This document shows positions 56,268 to 64,000 of a stretch of DNA of 64,000 nucleotides, piece by piece (position 1 is the first letter of the stretch; each line of letters starts with the position of its first letter). The stretch lies in contig NZ_ANAH02000014.1 of NCBI RefSeq assembly GCF_000335475.2, positions 310,001 through 374,000 of the forward strand, read 5' to 3'. Origin of the DNA: Cystobacter fuscus DSM 2262. Lineage in GTDB: Bacteria > Myxococcota > Myxococcia > Myxococcales > Myxococcaceae. Both the position numbers and the translations under genes were made by a program. The notes under the pieces were generated by a model. It worked only from the letters and a program-made list of their open reading frames with translations, had not been told where the DNA came from and made no database searches.

Positions 56268-57305
56268 GTGCACTCGACGGATGATGATGCCGGTGGCGTG
56301 ACCTACCTGAGCGACTCGTCGCCAGGGCACCCGGCGTTGCCTCCGGGCGAGCGCCCGAGCCTGTCGTTGGAGCAGACCCTGCGTCCGGCGACGCCACCGG
56401 TGTCCCCTCACGGCACGCTCATCCAGGGGGCGGTGACGCCCCTGCCCGCCCCCGTTGCGGCGCGCGGCCTGGTGCCGGGTCAGGTGGTCGCGGACCGCTA
56501 CCAGGTGCGCAAGTGGCTGGGCTCGGGAGGAACCGCCGCGGTGTACGAGGTGCTGGACCTCCAGACGAACCAGCACGTGGCGCTCAAGGTCCTGGCGGTG
56601 CCCCACGCGGAGGAGACGCTGGTCACGCGCTTTCGCCGGGAGGTGGAGCACGCGCGCGCGCTGGAGCACGTCAACATCCTGCGCGTCTTCGACGTGGGGT
56701 GGGATGGGGAGCGGCACTTCCTGACGGTGGAACTGCTCGCGGGCATGGACCTGCGCCAGCTCCTGCAGGAGCGGCGGCCCACGCTGGCCGGTGCCCTGCG
56801 CTGGCTCACCCACGCCACCGTGGCCCTGGAGCACGCGCACGCGCGCGGGGTGCTGCACCGGGACATCAAGCCCGGCAACCTCTTCATCACCCGGACCGGG
56901 GTGCTCAAGCTGATGGACTTCGGCCTCGCCAAGAGCGAGCACGTGCCGGGCACCACCAGCCAGGGCGCCACGCTCGGCACCCCGGAGTACATGGCGCCCG
57001 AGCAGGTGATGGGCACGCCCCCCGTGTCACCCGCCTCGGACCTGTACTCCCTGGGCGTGGTGGCGTACGAGTTGTTCACCGGGCAACTTCCCTTCCGCCA
57101 TTCGCAGCCCGTGCCGTTGATGTTCCTGCACGTCCAGGAAACACCCCGGCCCCCCCGGCTGCTCTGTCCGGCGCTGCCGGAGCCGTTCGAACGTGTCGTG
57201 TTGAAGCTGATGGAGAAGCGCCCGGAGGACCGTTACCGTAACGCGACCGAGCTGCGTGCCGCGCTGGCGAAGCTGTGGCCCCTGGTGCTCGAACGCCCTT
57301 CATGA
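56268..57305 (+). CDS. Serine/threonine protein kinase (Hanks type)
   Basis: 345 residues from a GTG preceded by a strong GGAGGAGGAGACG. After about 75 disordered residues comes a complete kinase domain: Gly loop LGSGGTAAVYEV, VAIK-type lysine in HVALKVLAV, catalytic HRDIKPGN (His197, Asp199), DFGLAKSEH, activation segment GTPEYMAPEQ and APE equivalent. There is no transmembrane or extracellular sensor domain, so it is cytosolic. It lies between the MBL-fold gene and a transporter on the same strand. Myxobacteria use many such kinases in development. Confidence 0.95.
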   Translation: MHSTDDDAGGVTYLSDSSPGHPALPPGERPSLSLEQTLRPATPPVSPHGTLIQGAVTPLPAPVAARGLVPGQVVADRYQVRKWLGSGGTAAVYEVLDLQTNQHVALKVLAVPHAEETLVTRFRREVEHARALEHVNILRVFDVGWDGERHFLTVELLAGMDLRQLLQERRPTLAGALRWLTHATVALEHAHARGVLHRDIKPGNLFITRTGVLKLMDFGLAKSEHVPGTTSQGATLGTPEYMAPEQVMGTPPVSPASDLYSLGVVAYELFTGQLPFRHSQPVPLMFLHVQETPRPPRLLCPALPEPFERVVLKLMEKRPEDRYRNATELRAALAKLWPLVLERPS

Positions 57306-57315
57306 GGCTGGTGTC

Positions 57316-58218
57316 ATGATTTCCGTTCTCGGCCTGTTGTTCACCAGCCTCCTGCTGGGGATGGCCGCCCGGCGCAGTGGCCGTTTCCACGAGCACACGG
57401 CGCACGTCATCAACGCCTATGTGATCAACGTGGCGCTGCCCGCGCTGGTGTTGCGCTCGGTGCACGGGCTCACGCTGGCGCCCGAGCTGCTGCTGTCCGC
57501 CGCCGTGCCCTGGGTCATCTTCGGCGTGGCCTGGCTGCTGTTCCACGCGCTGGGGCCCCGGCTGGGGCTGGCGCCCGACAGCGTGGCGGCGCTGGTGCTC
57601 ACGGCGGGTCTGGGCAACACGTCGTTCGTGGGCCTGCCGCTCATCGAGGGCCTGCGCGGTCCCGAGGCCCTGCGGGTGGCGGTGGTCATCGATCAGCTGG
57701 GCTCGTTCCTGGCGCTGGCCACGGTGGCCACCATCTACGCCGCGCGCGCCGCCGAGAGGGAGACGCACCCGGCGGCGCTGTGGAAGAAGCTGGTGGGCTT
57801 CATGCCCCTGGTGGCCTTGGTGCTCGCGTTGCTCACCCATCCGTGGGCGTTTCCCACGTGGGTGGATGGGGTGCTGGCGCGGTTGGGCGCGACGCTCACC
57901 CCGCTCACGCTCTTCTCCGTGGGCTACCAGTTGCGGCTGTCCGGCCTGCGCGGCCGGGGAAAAGCGCTGTGCCTGGGGTTGGGCTACAAGTTGGTGCTGG
58001 CCCCGCTGGGCATCGCGCTGTTGCTGCTCGCGCTGCCGCGACTGGACCGTCTGTCTTTCGAGGTGACCGTGCTTCAGGCGGGGATGGCGCCGATGGTGAC
58101 GGGGGCCATTCTCGCGGTGGACCATGGGTTGGATCCAGAGTTGTCCGCCCTCATGGTGGGGGTGGGCATCCCGCTGTCGTTGCTCACGGTACCCACGGCC
58201 CTGTGGTTGATGGGATAG
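57316..58218 (+). CDS. AEC-family transporter
   Basis: 300 residues from ATG 57316. About ten hydrophobic segments. Signature of the auxin efflux carrier/malonate permease (AEC) family: VINAYVINVALPALVLRSVH near the start and LTAGLGNTSFVGLPLIEGL in the middle. The start lies ten bases after the kinase stop, so co-transcription is likely. It probably moves organic anions or small metabolites; substrate unknown. Confidence 0.9.
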   Translation: MISVLGLLFTSLLLGMAARRSGRFHEHTAHVINAYVINVALPALVLRSVHGLTLAPELLLSAAVPWVIFGVAWLLFHALGPRLGLAPDSVAALVLTAGLGNTSFVGLPLIEGLRGPEALRVAVVIDQLGSFLALATVATIYAARAAERETHPAALWKKLVGFMPLVALVLALLTHPWAFPTWVDGVLARLGATLTPLTLFSVGYQLRLSGLRGRGKALCLGLGYKLVLAPLGIALLLLALPRLDRLSFEVTVLQAGMAPMVTGAILAVDHGLDPELSALMVGVGIPLSLLTVPTALWLMG

Positions 58219-58228
58219 GAGGCTTCGC

Positions 58229-58444
58229 TCAGGCGAAGGCTTCCGTGGCGAAGGACAGCTCGAGGCCGTCCGCGCGCATGCGCAGCCGTGGCCGGGACAG
58301 CCAGTGGCAGTGGGGGCAATAGCTGTGTGCACCACCACCCGGCGTCTTGCGGATGTTCACCGCGCCGCCACACAGCATGCAACCCTGGGGGAGGACGAAT
58401 TCGGCGATGCCCTCGCCCGTGTTCTGATCAGGTGAACCGTTCAT
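58229..58444 (-). CDS. Small zinc-ribbon protein
   Basis: 71 residues with CMLCGG and YCPHCHW, two CxxC pairs about 20 residues apart, a simple zinc ribbon. Basic patches (RPRLRMRAD) could touch nucleic acid. It stands alone, convergent to the AEC transporter with ten bases between stops. Function unknown. Confidence 0.65.
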   Translation of the reverse strand: MNGSPDQNTGEGIAEFVLPQGCMLCGGAVNIRKTPGGGAHSYCPHCHWLSRPRLRMRADGLELSFATEAFA

Positions 58445-58570
58445 GATCCACTGGTAACGCAGCTTCCGGCGAGCACAAGTCTCACGGGTCGACTCTTCGT
58501 GCTCCCTTGGAGAGCAAGGAGGCGGGCGAGGGGTTCCGGAGCGCGCGCACTCCTGCTAGGAGAAAGACTC

Positions 58571-58861
58571 ATGAAAAAAGGCATCTATTACACCCCGCGT
58601 CCCTCCCGTGAGCCCGTCACCCGCGAGGGAGATCCCGGCGGCAAGTGGTCCGCGAAGTTCCCGGACATGATGGGCTACAGGAGCCAGGGCGGTGGCAAGG
58701 TGCCCGAGGACTTCGAGTGGGCGAGCAACCCCAAGCAGGTTCAGGAAGAACTGACGCCCGAGTCGCTCGCCGCCAGCTACAGCCAGCGGGTGATTCCGCG
58801 CCTCCCGGAGCCGGCGCCCACGCCCGCGCTTCCCGCGGACGCGAAGCCGACGCCCAAGTAG
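58571..58861 (+). CDS. Small hypothetical protein
   Basis: 96 residues from ATG 58571 with AGGAGAAAG before it. Hydrophilic, no signal peptide. Contains KWSAKFPDMMGYRSQGGGKV and a Pro/Ala-rich tail (PEPAPTPALPADAKPTPK). No family recognised. It converges on the ATP-grasp gene, stops nine bases apart. Confidence 0.65.
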   Translation: MKKGIYYTPRPSREPVTREGDPGGKWSAKFPDMMGYRSQGGGKVPEDFEWASNPKQVQEELTPESLAASYSQRVIPRLPEPAPTPALPADAKPTPK

Positions 58862-58870
58862 CACCGGGCG

Positions 58871-59749
58871 TCAGAGCCTGGCGATCAGTGCGTCCACCAG
58901 GGCCCGCACGGCTCCGGGGCCGCCCTGGTGCAGGAAGAGGTTGGGCTCGGTGACCTCGAGCTCCATCAGCCGCAGCGCGCCCCGCTCATCCCGCGCCATG
59001 TCCACCCGGGCGTAGAGCAACTCGAACCCCGTGGCGGCGAGCACCTTCCGGGCGAAGGCCCGTTCTTCCTCGGAGGACGTGAGGGACTCGGCGAGGGTGG
59101 GATCATAGCCCGGGCGAGCCGACAGGGCGGCGGGCCGCAGGATGGCGTGGGTGTACTCCCCGCCGAAGAAGAGCAGCGAGCGCTCACCGTGGCCCTCCAC
59201 CGAGGAGATGTAGGGCTGCACCATCATGTCCTTGTGCGGCAACACGCGCGCCATCAGCTCCCGCGCGGCGGGCAGCTCCGCGGGCCCGCGGACCCGGAGC
59301 GTGTCGCGCGCGCCCGCGGACACCGCCGGCTTCACCACCGCGTCGCTCCAGCCGTGCTCGGTGAGCAGGGCCTCCACGTCCGGAGTCGAACCCCGCGCGA
59401 GCCAGAGCGTGGGGACGATGGGCACACCGCGTGACTCCAGCTCGCGCAGGTAGCTCTTGTGCGTGTTCCACCGCAGCACCTCGGGTGGATTCCACAAGGG
59501 GCATTGGGCTCCGGCGCGCTCGGCCCAGGCGACGAACTCGTCACGGCGCCTGTCCGAGTCCCAGGCGGTGCGGATGAGCGCGAGCCGGAAGCGGCTCCAG
59601 TCCACCGCCGGGTCATCCCAGATGATGGGTCCGGCCTTCACGCCCCGGGCGGCGAGCGCCTCGGCGAGCAGGAGTTCATCGGGCCGGCAATCGGGGTAGG
59701 TGGACGCGGTGACCAGGGCGATGTCGAGGGGGGCACCAGGAAAGGGCAT
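58871..59749 (-). CDS. ATP-grasp enzyme (RimK/glutathione-synthase-like)
   Basis: 292 residues. ATP-grasp features: NTHKSYLRELESRGVPIVPT at the central-domain start, AVVKPAVSAGARDTLRV with the ATP-binding Lys, MMVQPYISSVEGHGERSLLF, and LMELEVTEPNLFLHQGG with the metal-binding Glu and Asn. The family includes cycloserine-type DcsG and RimK-like ligases that join a carboxylate to an amine. The N-terminus (IALVTASTYPDCRPDELLLA) matches the pre-ATP-grasp fold of this group. GAGGGGG precedes the ATG. The substrate is unknown and it is not in a visible biosynthetic cluster. Confidence 0.85.
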   Translation of the reverse strand: MPFPGAPLDIALVTASTYPDCRPDELLLAEALAARGVKAGPIIWDDPAVDWSRFRLALIRTAWDSDRRRDEFVAWAERAGAQCPLWNPPEVLRWNTHKSYLRELESRGVPIVPTLWLARGSTPDVEALLTEHGWSDAVVKPAVSAGARDTLRVRGPAELPAARELMARVLPHKDMMVQPYISSVEGHGERSLLFFGGEYTHAILRPAALSARPGYDPTLAESLTSSEEERAFARKVLAATGFELLYARVDMARDERGALRLMELEVTEPNLFLHQGGPGAVRALVDALIARL

Positions 59750-59782
59750 GTCCCCCTCGATATCGGGTGGAGCGGGGCGCGG

Positions 59783-60127
59783 CTACTTCTTCTCCAGCGG
59801 GCCCTCGCCATCGTTGAGCAGGGTCTTCTTCTCACCGGGCTGGGCGGGCTGTTCGAACGGACCCTCGCCGTCGTCGATGACGCCCTTCTTGTCCCCGATG
59901 TGGCCGTCATCCTGCTCGGTCCCGGAGCCCCCCACGCCTTCCTTGAAACCCTCCACGGCCTCCCGCGTCGCGTCGCCCACGTCGCGAGCCGTGTCTCCCA
60001 CCTGTTTGCCTACCTCCCGGGCGTCCTGGCGCAGCTCTCGATCCTGACTCTCGGTGCAGCCGGCCATGAGTCCCGCGATCCCCAGCAGGCCCATCGCCAC
60101 CCGTGCCTTCCAGCCCTGTGCCGCCAT
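59783..60127 (-). CDS. Small lipoprotein with acidic repeats
   Basis: 114 residues. The signal ends in LMAGC, a lipobox (LLGIAGLMAGCTESQD). Residues 28-65 form an amphipathic helix (VGKQVGDTARDVGDATREAV). The tail holds two copies of a DGEGPxE unit (VIDDGEGPFEQPAQ and LLNDGEGPLEKK). GGAGGAG precedes the ATG. Probable outer- or inner-membrane-anchored protein of unknown role. Confidence 0.75.
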   Translation of the reverse strand: MAAQGWKARVAMGLLGIAGLMAGCTESQDRELRQDAREVGKQVGDTARDVGDATREAVEGFKEGVGGSGTEQDDGHIGDKKGVIDDGEGPFEQPAQPGEKKTLLNDGEGPLEKK

Positions 60128-60250
60128 GGTGCTCTCCTCCGGTCGAAGTGGTTCGCGGGGAGAAGCTAGGCATCCCGTCCAGCGCGCGGCGGCCTCCCCG
60201 CTCCGGGTGGATGAGGAGCGGGCGGGCGAGCGGGCGAAGCCCTCACGGGC

Positions 60251-61462
60251 TCACTGCTGCTGGGAGGCGATGACGGCGCCGAGCCGGCGCATGCCCTCTT
60301 CCAGCAGCTCCGGCGGACGGTTGGAGAAGTTCAGGCGCATGAACTCGTGGCGCGGCTCGGCGGCGTAGAAGGGCGCGCCCGGCACGAAGGCCACGCGCTT
60401 CTCCAGCGCCAGGGGGAAGAGCGCCTCCGCGCTCATGCCGCGCGGCAGCTCCGCCCACACGAACATGCCACCGTCCGGCTGCGTCCACCGGGTTCCCGCG
60501 GGCATGTGCCGCTTCATCGAATCGAGCATGGCCATGCAGCGCTCGCCGTAGACGACGCGCAGGTGCTCCAGGTGGGCATTGAAGTCGAAGCGCGTGAGCA
60601 GCCGCGCCGTGGCCCGCTGCGCCACCGTGGCGGTGTGTAGATCCGCCGCCTGCTTCACCACGGTGACCGCCCGGAGGACGTCCCGTGGCCCCACCATCCA
60701 CCCGATGCGCAACCCGGGCGCCAGGGTCTTGGAGAACGAGCCGAGGCTGACCACCACGCCCTCTTCGTCGAGCGAGGCCAGCGACGGCAGGTGCTCGCCC
60801 CGGAAGCGCAGCTCGCCGTAGGGGTTGTCCTCGAGGATGAGGATGCGGTGGCGCTGGGCGAAGCGCACGAGCGCGTGCCGGCGCTCCAGCGACAGCGTGG
60901 TGCCCTTGGGATTCTGGAAGTTGGGCACCAGGTAGATGAGCTTGGGCTTGCGCGAGGTGATCAGGCGCTCGAGCTCGTCCACGCGCATGCCGTCATCGTC
61001 GCTGCCCACGACGGCGTAGGAGGCCTCGTAGCCGCTGAACGTCTGCAGCGCGGCGAGATAGCTGGGGTTCTCCACCACCACCAGATCGCCCGGGTCGAGC
61101 ATCACCTTGGCCACCAACTCGATGCCCTGTTGCGAGCCGTTGGTGATGAGCACCTGATCCACCCCCACCCGCAGACCGCGCTCGCCCAGGTGCGCGCGGA
61201 TCCACTCGCGCAAGGGGCCGTAGCCCTCCGTGGTGCTGTACTGCAGCGCGGCGCGGCCCTCCTCGGCGAAGGACTCCGCGTGGGCCTGGGCGATGGCCTC
61301 CACCGGGAAGAGCTCGGGCGCCGGCAGGCCGCCCGCGAACGAGAGCACGTCCGGACGCTCGGCCACCTTGAGGATCTCCCGGACCGCGGAGGCCTTCATG
61401 CGCGACATGCGTTGGGAGAGCGGGAACGGCGGAGGAGCATTGGCGAGGGGGGCGGCGATCAT
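60251..61462 (-). CDS. PLP-dependent aminotransferase (LysN/2-aminoadipate-type)
   Basis: 403 residues, fold-type I PLP enzyme. Motifs: SFAGGLPAPELFPVEAIAQA, LQYSTTEGYGPLREWIRAHL, NGSQQGIELVAKVML, LVPNFQNPKGTTLSLERRHA, EDNPYGELRF, and the Schiff-base Lys in SLGSFSKTLAPGLRIGWMVG. The pattern is that of the 2-aminoadipate/kynurenine and MocR-related aminotransferase group, which handle branched or aromatic amino acids and lysine intermediates. Its AAAGGAG ribosome site overlaps the end of lrp and the start is three bases after the lrp stop, so they are coupled. Regulation by the adjacent Lrp is very likely. Confidence 0.93.
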   Translation of the reverse strand: MIAAPLANAPPPFPLSQRMSRMKASAVREILKVAERPDVLSFAGGLPAPELFPVEAIAQAHAESFAEEGRAALQYSTTEGYGPLREWIRAHLGERGLRVGVDQVLITNGSQQGIELVAKVMLDPGDLVVVENPSYLAALQTFSGYEASYAVVGSDDDGMRVDELERLITSRKPKLIYLVPNFQNPKGTTLSLERRHALVRFAQRHRILILEDNPYGELRFRGEHLPSLASLDEEGVVVSLGSFSKTLAPGLRIGWMVGPRDVLRAVTVVKQAADLHTATVAQRATARLLTRFDFNAHLEHLRVVYGERCMAMLDSMKRHMPAGTRWTQPDGGMFVWAELPRGMSAEALFPLALEKRVAFVPGAPFYAAEPRHEFMRLNFSNRPPELLEEGMRRLGAVIASQQQ

Positions 61463-61465
61463 GTT

Positions 61466-61936
61466 TCAGGCTCCTTTCAGCTCTTCTTCAGAGACGTGGA
61501 CGTGCGTCCCCTCCTTGATGGAGGTCAGGACGATGGTGGTGTGAGTGCGCGTGACGCCCGTGATGACCCTCAGCGTCTCCACGAGCAGGGTGTCGAGCGT
61601 CTTCGTGTTCCGGGTGCGCACCTTGAGGATGTACGAGTCCTGCCCCGCCACGCGGTGGGCCTCGAGCACCTCGGGCAGCGCCAGCACCTTCTTGGCGAAG
61701 CTCTCGAAGTACTTGGGATGCTCGATGCTCACGCCAATGAAGGCGGTGATGTCCTTGCCCAGCTTCGCCGCGTCCACGTGCGCCGCGTAGCCCGTGATGA
61801 CTCCCCGCTCCTCGAGCTTGCGGATGCGCTCGGCCACCGCTGGCTGGGACAGTCCCACCGCTCGGGACAACTCCAACTGCGTGGCGCGGCCCTCGCGCTG
61901 CAACAGATCGAGGAGGTGGTAGTCGAGTTCATCCAT
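61466..61936 (-). CDS. Lrp/AsnC-family transcription regulator
   Basis: 156 residues. The N-terminal helix-turn-helix reads ELDYHLLDLLQREGRATQLE and GLSQPAVAERIRKLEERGVI, a classic Lrp reader. The C-terminal RAM domain binds amino acids (AFIGVSIEHPKYFESFAKKV, then VAGQDSYILKVRTRNTKTLD). It controls the downstream aminotransferase in the same operon and probably itself. A palindrome lies 43 bases upstream of its start. Confidence 0.95.
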   Translation of the reverse strand: MDELDYHLLDLLQREGRATQLELSRAVGLSQPAVAERIRKLEERGVITGYAAHVDAAKLGKDITAFIGVSIEHPKYFESFAKKVLALPEVLEAHRVAGQDSYILKVRTRNTKTLDTLLVETLRVITGVTRTHTTIVLTSIKEGTHVHVSEEELKGA

Positions 61937-62314
61937 GTCGGCGGGCGGGCCTTACTTTTATAGGTCTCGGCGGTTTTCCACGAATAAGGTATATGTGGTT
62001 CAACCTTTGTGCAAGAAGCTTGAGGGGGGAGCCGCCAGACGGACATGCGCCGCGTCCGTGAGCCGCGGGAGAAGGGGAGGGATTGAACGAGCAGGTCTCC
62101 CCGAGGGGCATGACCCATTGGGGTGAGACGAACGCCTTGCGTGAACCGCTCGGCCCACCTGGGGGGCATGTTCCAGGAGTCCTGATGGGGGCGTTGCTCG
62201 ACCTGGTGGGCGCGTGGGTGCTCCGGCCTCCTCGCGCCTCCCCTGGAGCAGGGGGGACGGTGCCGCCGGGCTGTTCTCAGCAACGGGTGAAGACAGGGGT
62301 GGGGCTGGGGCGCG
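61937..62314. other. 378-base intergenic region
   Basis: Between lrp and the stop of the MshEN-type gene. It holds the operator candidate at 61979-61999 and an AT-rich TATAAAAG tract near 61965, then GC-rich DNA. No convincing gene: the short frames lack ribosome sites and codon support. Confidence 0.5.
61979..61999. promoter_or_regulatory. Candidate Lrp-type operator
   Basis: An AT-rich imperfect palindrome, CCACGAATAAGGTATATGTGG, 43 bases upstream of the lrp start; 7 of 10 symmetric pairs match. Lrp-family regulators commonly bind such sites for autoregulation. No strong -35/-10 pair stands out. Confidence 0.35.
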
Positions 62315-63172
62315 TCACACCGAGCCCTGGGCGCCCGAGCCCTCTCCGGTCCGCGGGCGCAGCCGGCGGATGGCCCGCAGCACCATGTAGCCGTCGAGCG
62401 GATTGGCCACGTACCCCTTGGCTCCGATGCGGTGCGCCCGCGCGAGGTCCTCGTCGTCCGAGGAGCCAGCGAGCAGCAGCGTGCCGCCGATGCGTGCCTC
62501 TCCCGCGAGCAGTCCCTCCATGGCCTGCACGGGGGCGAACACCAGGTCCGAGGCCGTCGTGTGCAGCGTCTCCAGCGGGGAGATGACCCGGGTGCGGATG
62601 CCCTCGCGGGCGAGGGAGCGGGAGATGAGGGTCGCCGTGACGGGCGGCCATGCATAGAGGAGGACGGGCGCGTCGGGTCCCCGCTCCAGGGTGGGCCGGC
62701 TCACGGGGGGCTCGGTCTGCTCCTGGAAACGGTAGAGCGCGAAGAGCGCCCGGGAGATGGCCGGGTCCGACGCGACGTACGGCTCGACGCGGGGCTTGCC
62801 CGACACGGCCCGCACGGCGTCCAGGGCTTCCAGTGAGGCGGGCGCGGGCAGGGCGATGTGCAGCACCTCGCGCTCGCCCTTGTCGAGCCGCAGTGGGATG
62901 ACCCGGTACTTCCGGGCGACGCGCTTGGACACCAGCCGGGTGAGCTTCGGGTGGAGCGGCTCCCGGTCCAGGTCGATGGCGGGGAAGCCCGCCTGCCAGG
63001 CGAGCGCGCGCAATACATCCGCCTCGGTGCACAGGCCCTCGCGCACCAGCGCCCTGCCGAGGGGCACCCCCATCTCGTGGTGGTGCACCAGACCGAGACG
63101 AAGTCGGGCACGATCGAGCAGTCCCAGCTCCATCAGGATCTCGCCGAGCATGCGCTTGGAATCGGCTTGCAT
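62315..63172 (-). CDS. MshEN-type (GspE N-terminal) protein with degenerate receiver
   Basis: 285 residues. Residues 1-145 match the GspE/PilB N-terminal MshEN domain: LGEILMELGLLDRARLRLGL, the second-copy LGRALVREGLCTEADVLRAL, and AIDLDREPLHPKLTRLVSKR. MshEN domains can bind c-di-GMP through such paired L-G-x-x-L motifs. Residues 165-275 look like a receiver-fold domain whose phospho-Asp block reads LVFAPVQAMEG instead of LLLDxxMP, so it is probably not phosphorylated. A regulator linked to type IV pili or secretion is inferred. No ATPase domain is present. Confidence 0.8.
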   Translation of the reverse strand: MQADSKRMLGEILMELGLLDRARLRLGLVHHHEMGVPLGRALVREGLCTEADVLRALAWQAGFPAIDLDREPLHPKLTRLVSKRVARKYRVIPLRLDKGEREVLHIALPAPASLEALDAVRAVSGKPRVEPYVASDPAISRALFALYRFQEQTEPPVSRPTLERGPDAPVLLYAWPPVTATLISRSLAREGIRTRVISPLETLHTTASDLVFAPVQAMEGLLAGEARIGGTLLLAGSSDDEDLARAHRIGAKGYVANPLDGYMVLRAIRRLRPRTGEGSGAQGSV

Positions 63173-63259
63173 GGAACAAATGTCACCACCGCGCGGGGGG
63201 CTCGCGATGGATGACAGGTTCAGCCGCCGCTCCTCTGCCCGCCAGGAGCTCGGGCCGGG

Positions 63260-64000
63260 TCAACCGCGCAGCAGCCAGCGCAGCAGCGCGTCCGGCTCGT
63301 CCACGTGGACGAAGTGCCCCGCGTTGGGGAGCGTGTCCACCGGGCAGTCCAGGGCCTCCATCCGGGCGACATCATCATCGGAGACGTAGGCGGCCCGGCC
63401 GCCGCGGATGCAGCGCACCGGCATCCCCGGGCGCGCCAGGGCGTTCCAGAGCTGCTCACCATTCATCCGCGCGTGGAACTCGCCGAGCGCTTCCCGGTCG
63501 AAGCGCCAGCGCACCCCTCCCTCCGGCGCGGGCTCCAGGTTCATCAGGAGCCAGTCCGACAGCGGGCCCGACAAGCCCCGTCCCGTCAGCTCCTCGCGCA
63601 TCGCCTTGCGATCCGCGGCCCGGGCGGGAGCAGCCCGCAGCTTCTCCAGCACCTTGCCGCTCTCGGACAGGCCCGGGGGAATGGGGCCCGGGGTGATGTC
63701 CAGCAGCGTGACGCTCGCCACGTCGCCGGGCGCGGCCAGGCTCGCGGCCAGCGACACGCGGCCCCCGAGCGAGTGCCCCACGAAATCCAACGGCCCCTCC
63801 AACCCCGCCGCGCGCGCCGTCTCCACCACGTCCGCGGCCATGCTGGACAGCGTGGCCCCGGGCGGCAGCGGGGGCGAGGTGCCATGGCCCGTCAGGTCCG
63901 GCAGCAGGAAGCGGCGGCTCGGGTCCGCCGCGCTCCAGGCCGCCGCCAGCGAGCGCAGGTTGCGCCCCGTGCCGAGAAAGCCATGCAGCAGCACCGTCGG
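63260..64000 (-). CDS. Alpha/beta hydrolase (5' end outside window)
   Basis: The frame stays open to base 64000, so the true start lies beyond; at least 246 residues are present. Features of the fold: LLHGFLGTGRNLRSLAAAW (oxyanion hole HGF), LPDLTGHGTSPPL, the nucleophile elbow VGHSLGGRVSLA with Ser, GGRAAYVSDDD with the acid, and PNAGHFVHVDEP with the catalytic His. It resembles MenH/esterase-type hydrolases. Substrate unknown. Confidence 0.9.
   Translation of the reverse strand, partial: PTVLLHGFLGTGRNLRSLAAAWSAADPSRRFLLPDLTGHGTSPPLPPGATLSSMAADVVETARAAGLEGPLDFVGHSLGGRVSLAASLAAPGDVASVTLLDITPGPIPPGLSESGKVLEKLRAAPARAADRKAMREELTGRGLSGPLSDWLLMNLEPAPEGGVRWRFDREALGEFHARMNGEQLWNALARPGMPVRCIRGGRAAYVSDDDVARMEALDCPVDTLPNAGHFVHVDEPDALLRWLLRG

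Overview
The window is high-GC bacterial chromosome and almost certainly from a myxobacterium of the Cystobacterineae (Archangium/Cystobacter/Myxococcus relatives). This rests on the strong GC bias at third codon positions (long antisense shadow frames everywhere), a PilY1-type pilus protein, many lipoproteins, a DUSAM-domain protein, multi-PAS/GAF histidine kinases, a eukaryotic-type Ser/Thr kinase and a PilZ protein. Species cannot be fixed from the sequence alone. No rRNA, tRNA or CRISPR array was seen.

Layout. 1-8.6 kb: 3' part of a pilY1-like gene, a lipoprotein, argS, a Cys-rich protein and an acyl-CoA dehydrogenase. 8.6-10.15 kb: a small accessory patch with a decayed copy of a TonB-receptor gene end, a frameshifted lipoprotein gene, an overlapping putative immunity-type gene and a long hairpin. 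10.15-17.1 kb: TonB-dependent receptor, then a histidine kinase / response regulator / hybrid kinase operon. 17.3-21.6 kb: a mobile patch bounded by two inverted copies of a MITE-like element. It holds a zinc-ribbon/HTH gene, a complete IS66-family insertion with perfect 14-bp ends and an 8-bp target duplication, a small gene broken at a G8 tract, and a coupled pair of a 58-aa ORF and a membrane protein. 21.6-30.7 kb: FRG-domain protein, PIG-L deacetylase, TPR-like lipoprotein, PilZ protein with a helical partner, TerB-like protein and a lipoprotein. 30.8-33.1 kb: a candidate sigma-54 promoter ahead of a Gly/Ala-rich protein and a trigger-factor-like chaperone. 33.1-43.1 kb: a three-gene M28 peptidase/envelope operon, a prephenate dehydrogenase-chorismate mutase fusion, a thaumatin-like secreted protein candidate, a U32 peptidase, an alanine-type aminotransferase and a second acyl-CoA dehydrogenase. 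43.2-47.5 kb: beta-lactamase-fold lipoprotein, an interrupted lipoprotein plus DUSAM pair, a tandem-domain protein and a Kelch lipoprotein. 47.6-53.5 kb: tripartite RND efflux operon. 53.6-64 kb: MFS transporter, MBL-fold protein, Ser/Thr kinase, AEC transporter, small proteins, ATP-grasp enzyme, Lrp regulator with aminotransferase, MshEN-type protein and a partial alpha/beta hydrolase.

Working units suggested by spacing are: the sensor kinase operon (12.4-17.1 kb); the RND operon on the minus strand (outer-membrane factor, adaptor, pump); lrp-aminotransferase; the M28 operon with 4-base overlaps; and PilZ plus its partner. The least ordinary stretches are the mobile patches at 8.6-10.15 and 17.3-21.6 kb, the sigma-54-linked chaperone pair, and the 44.4-46.2 kb accessory genes.
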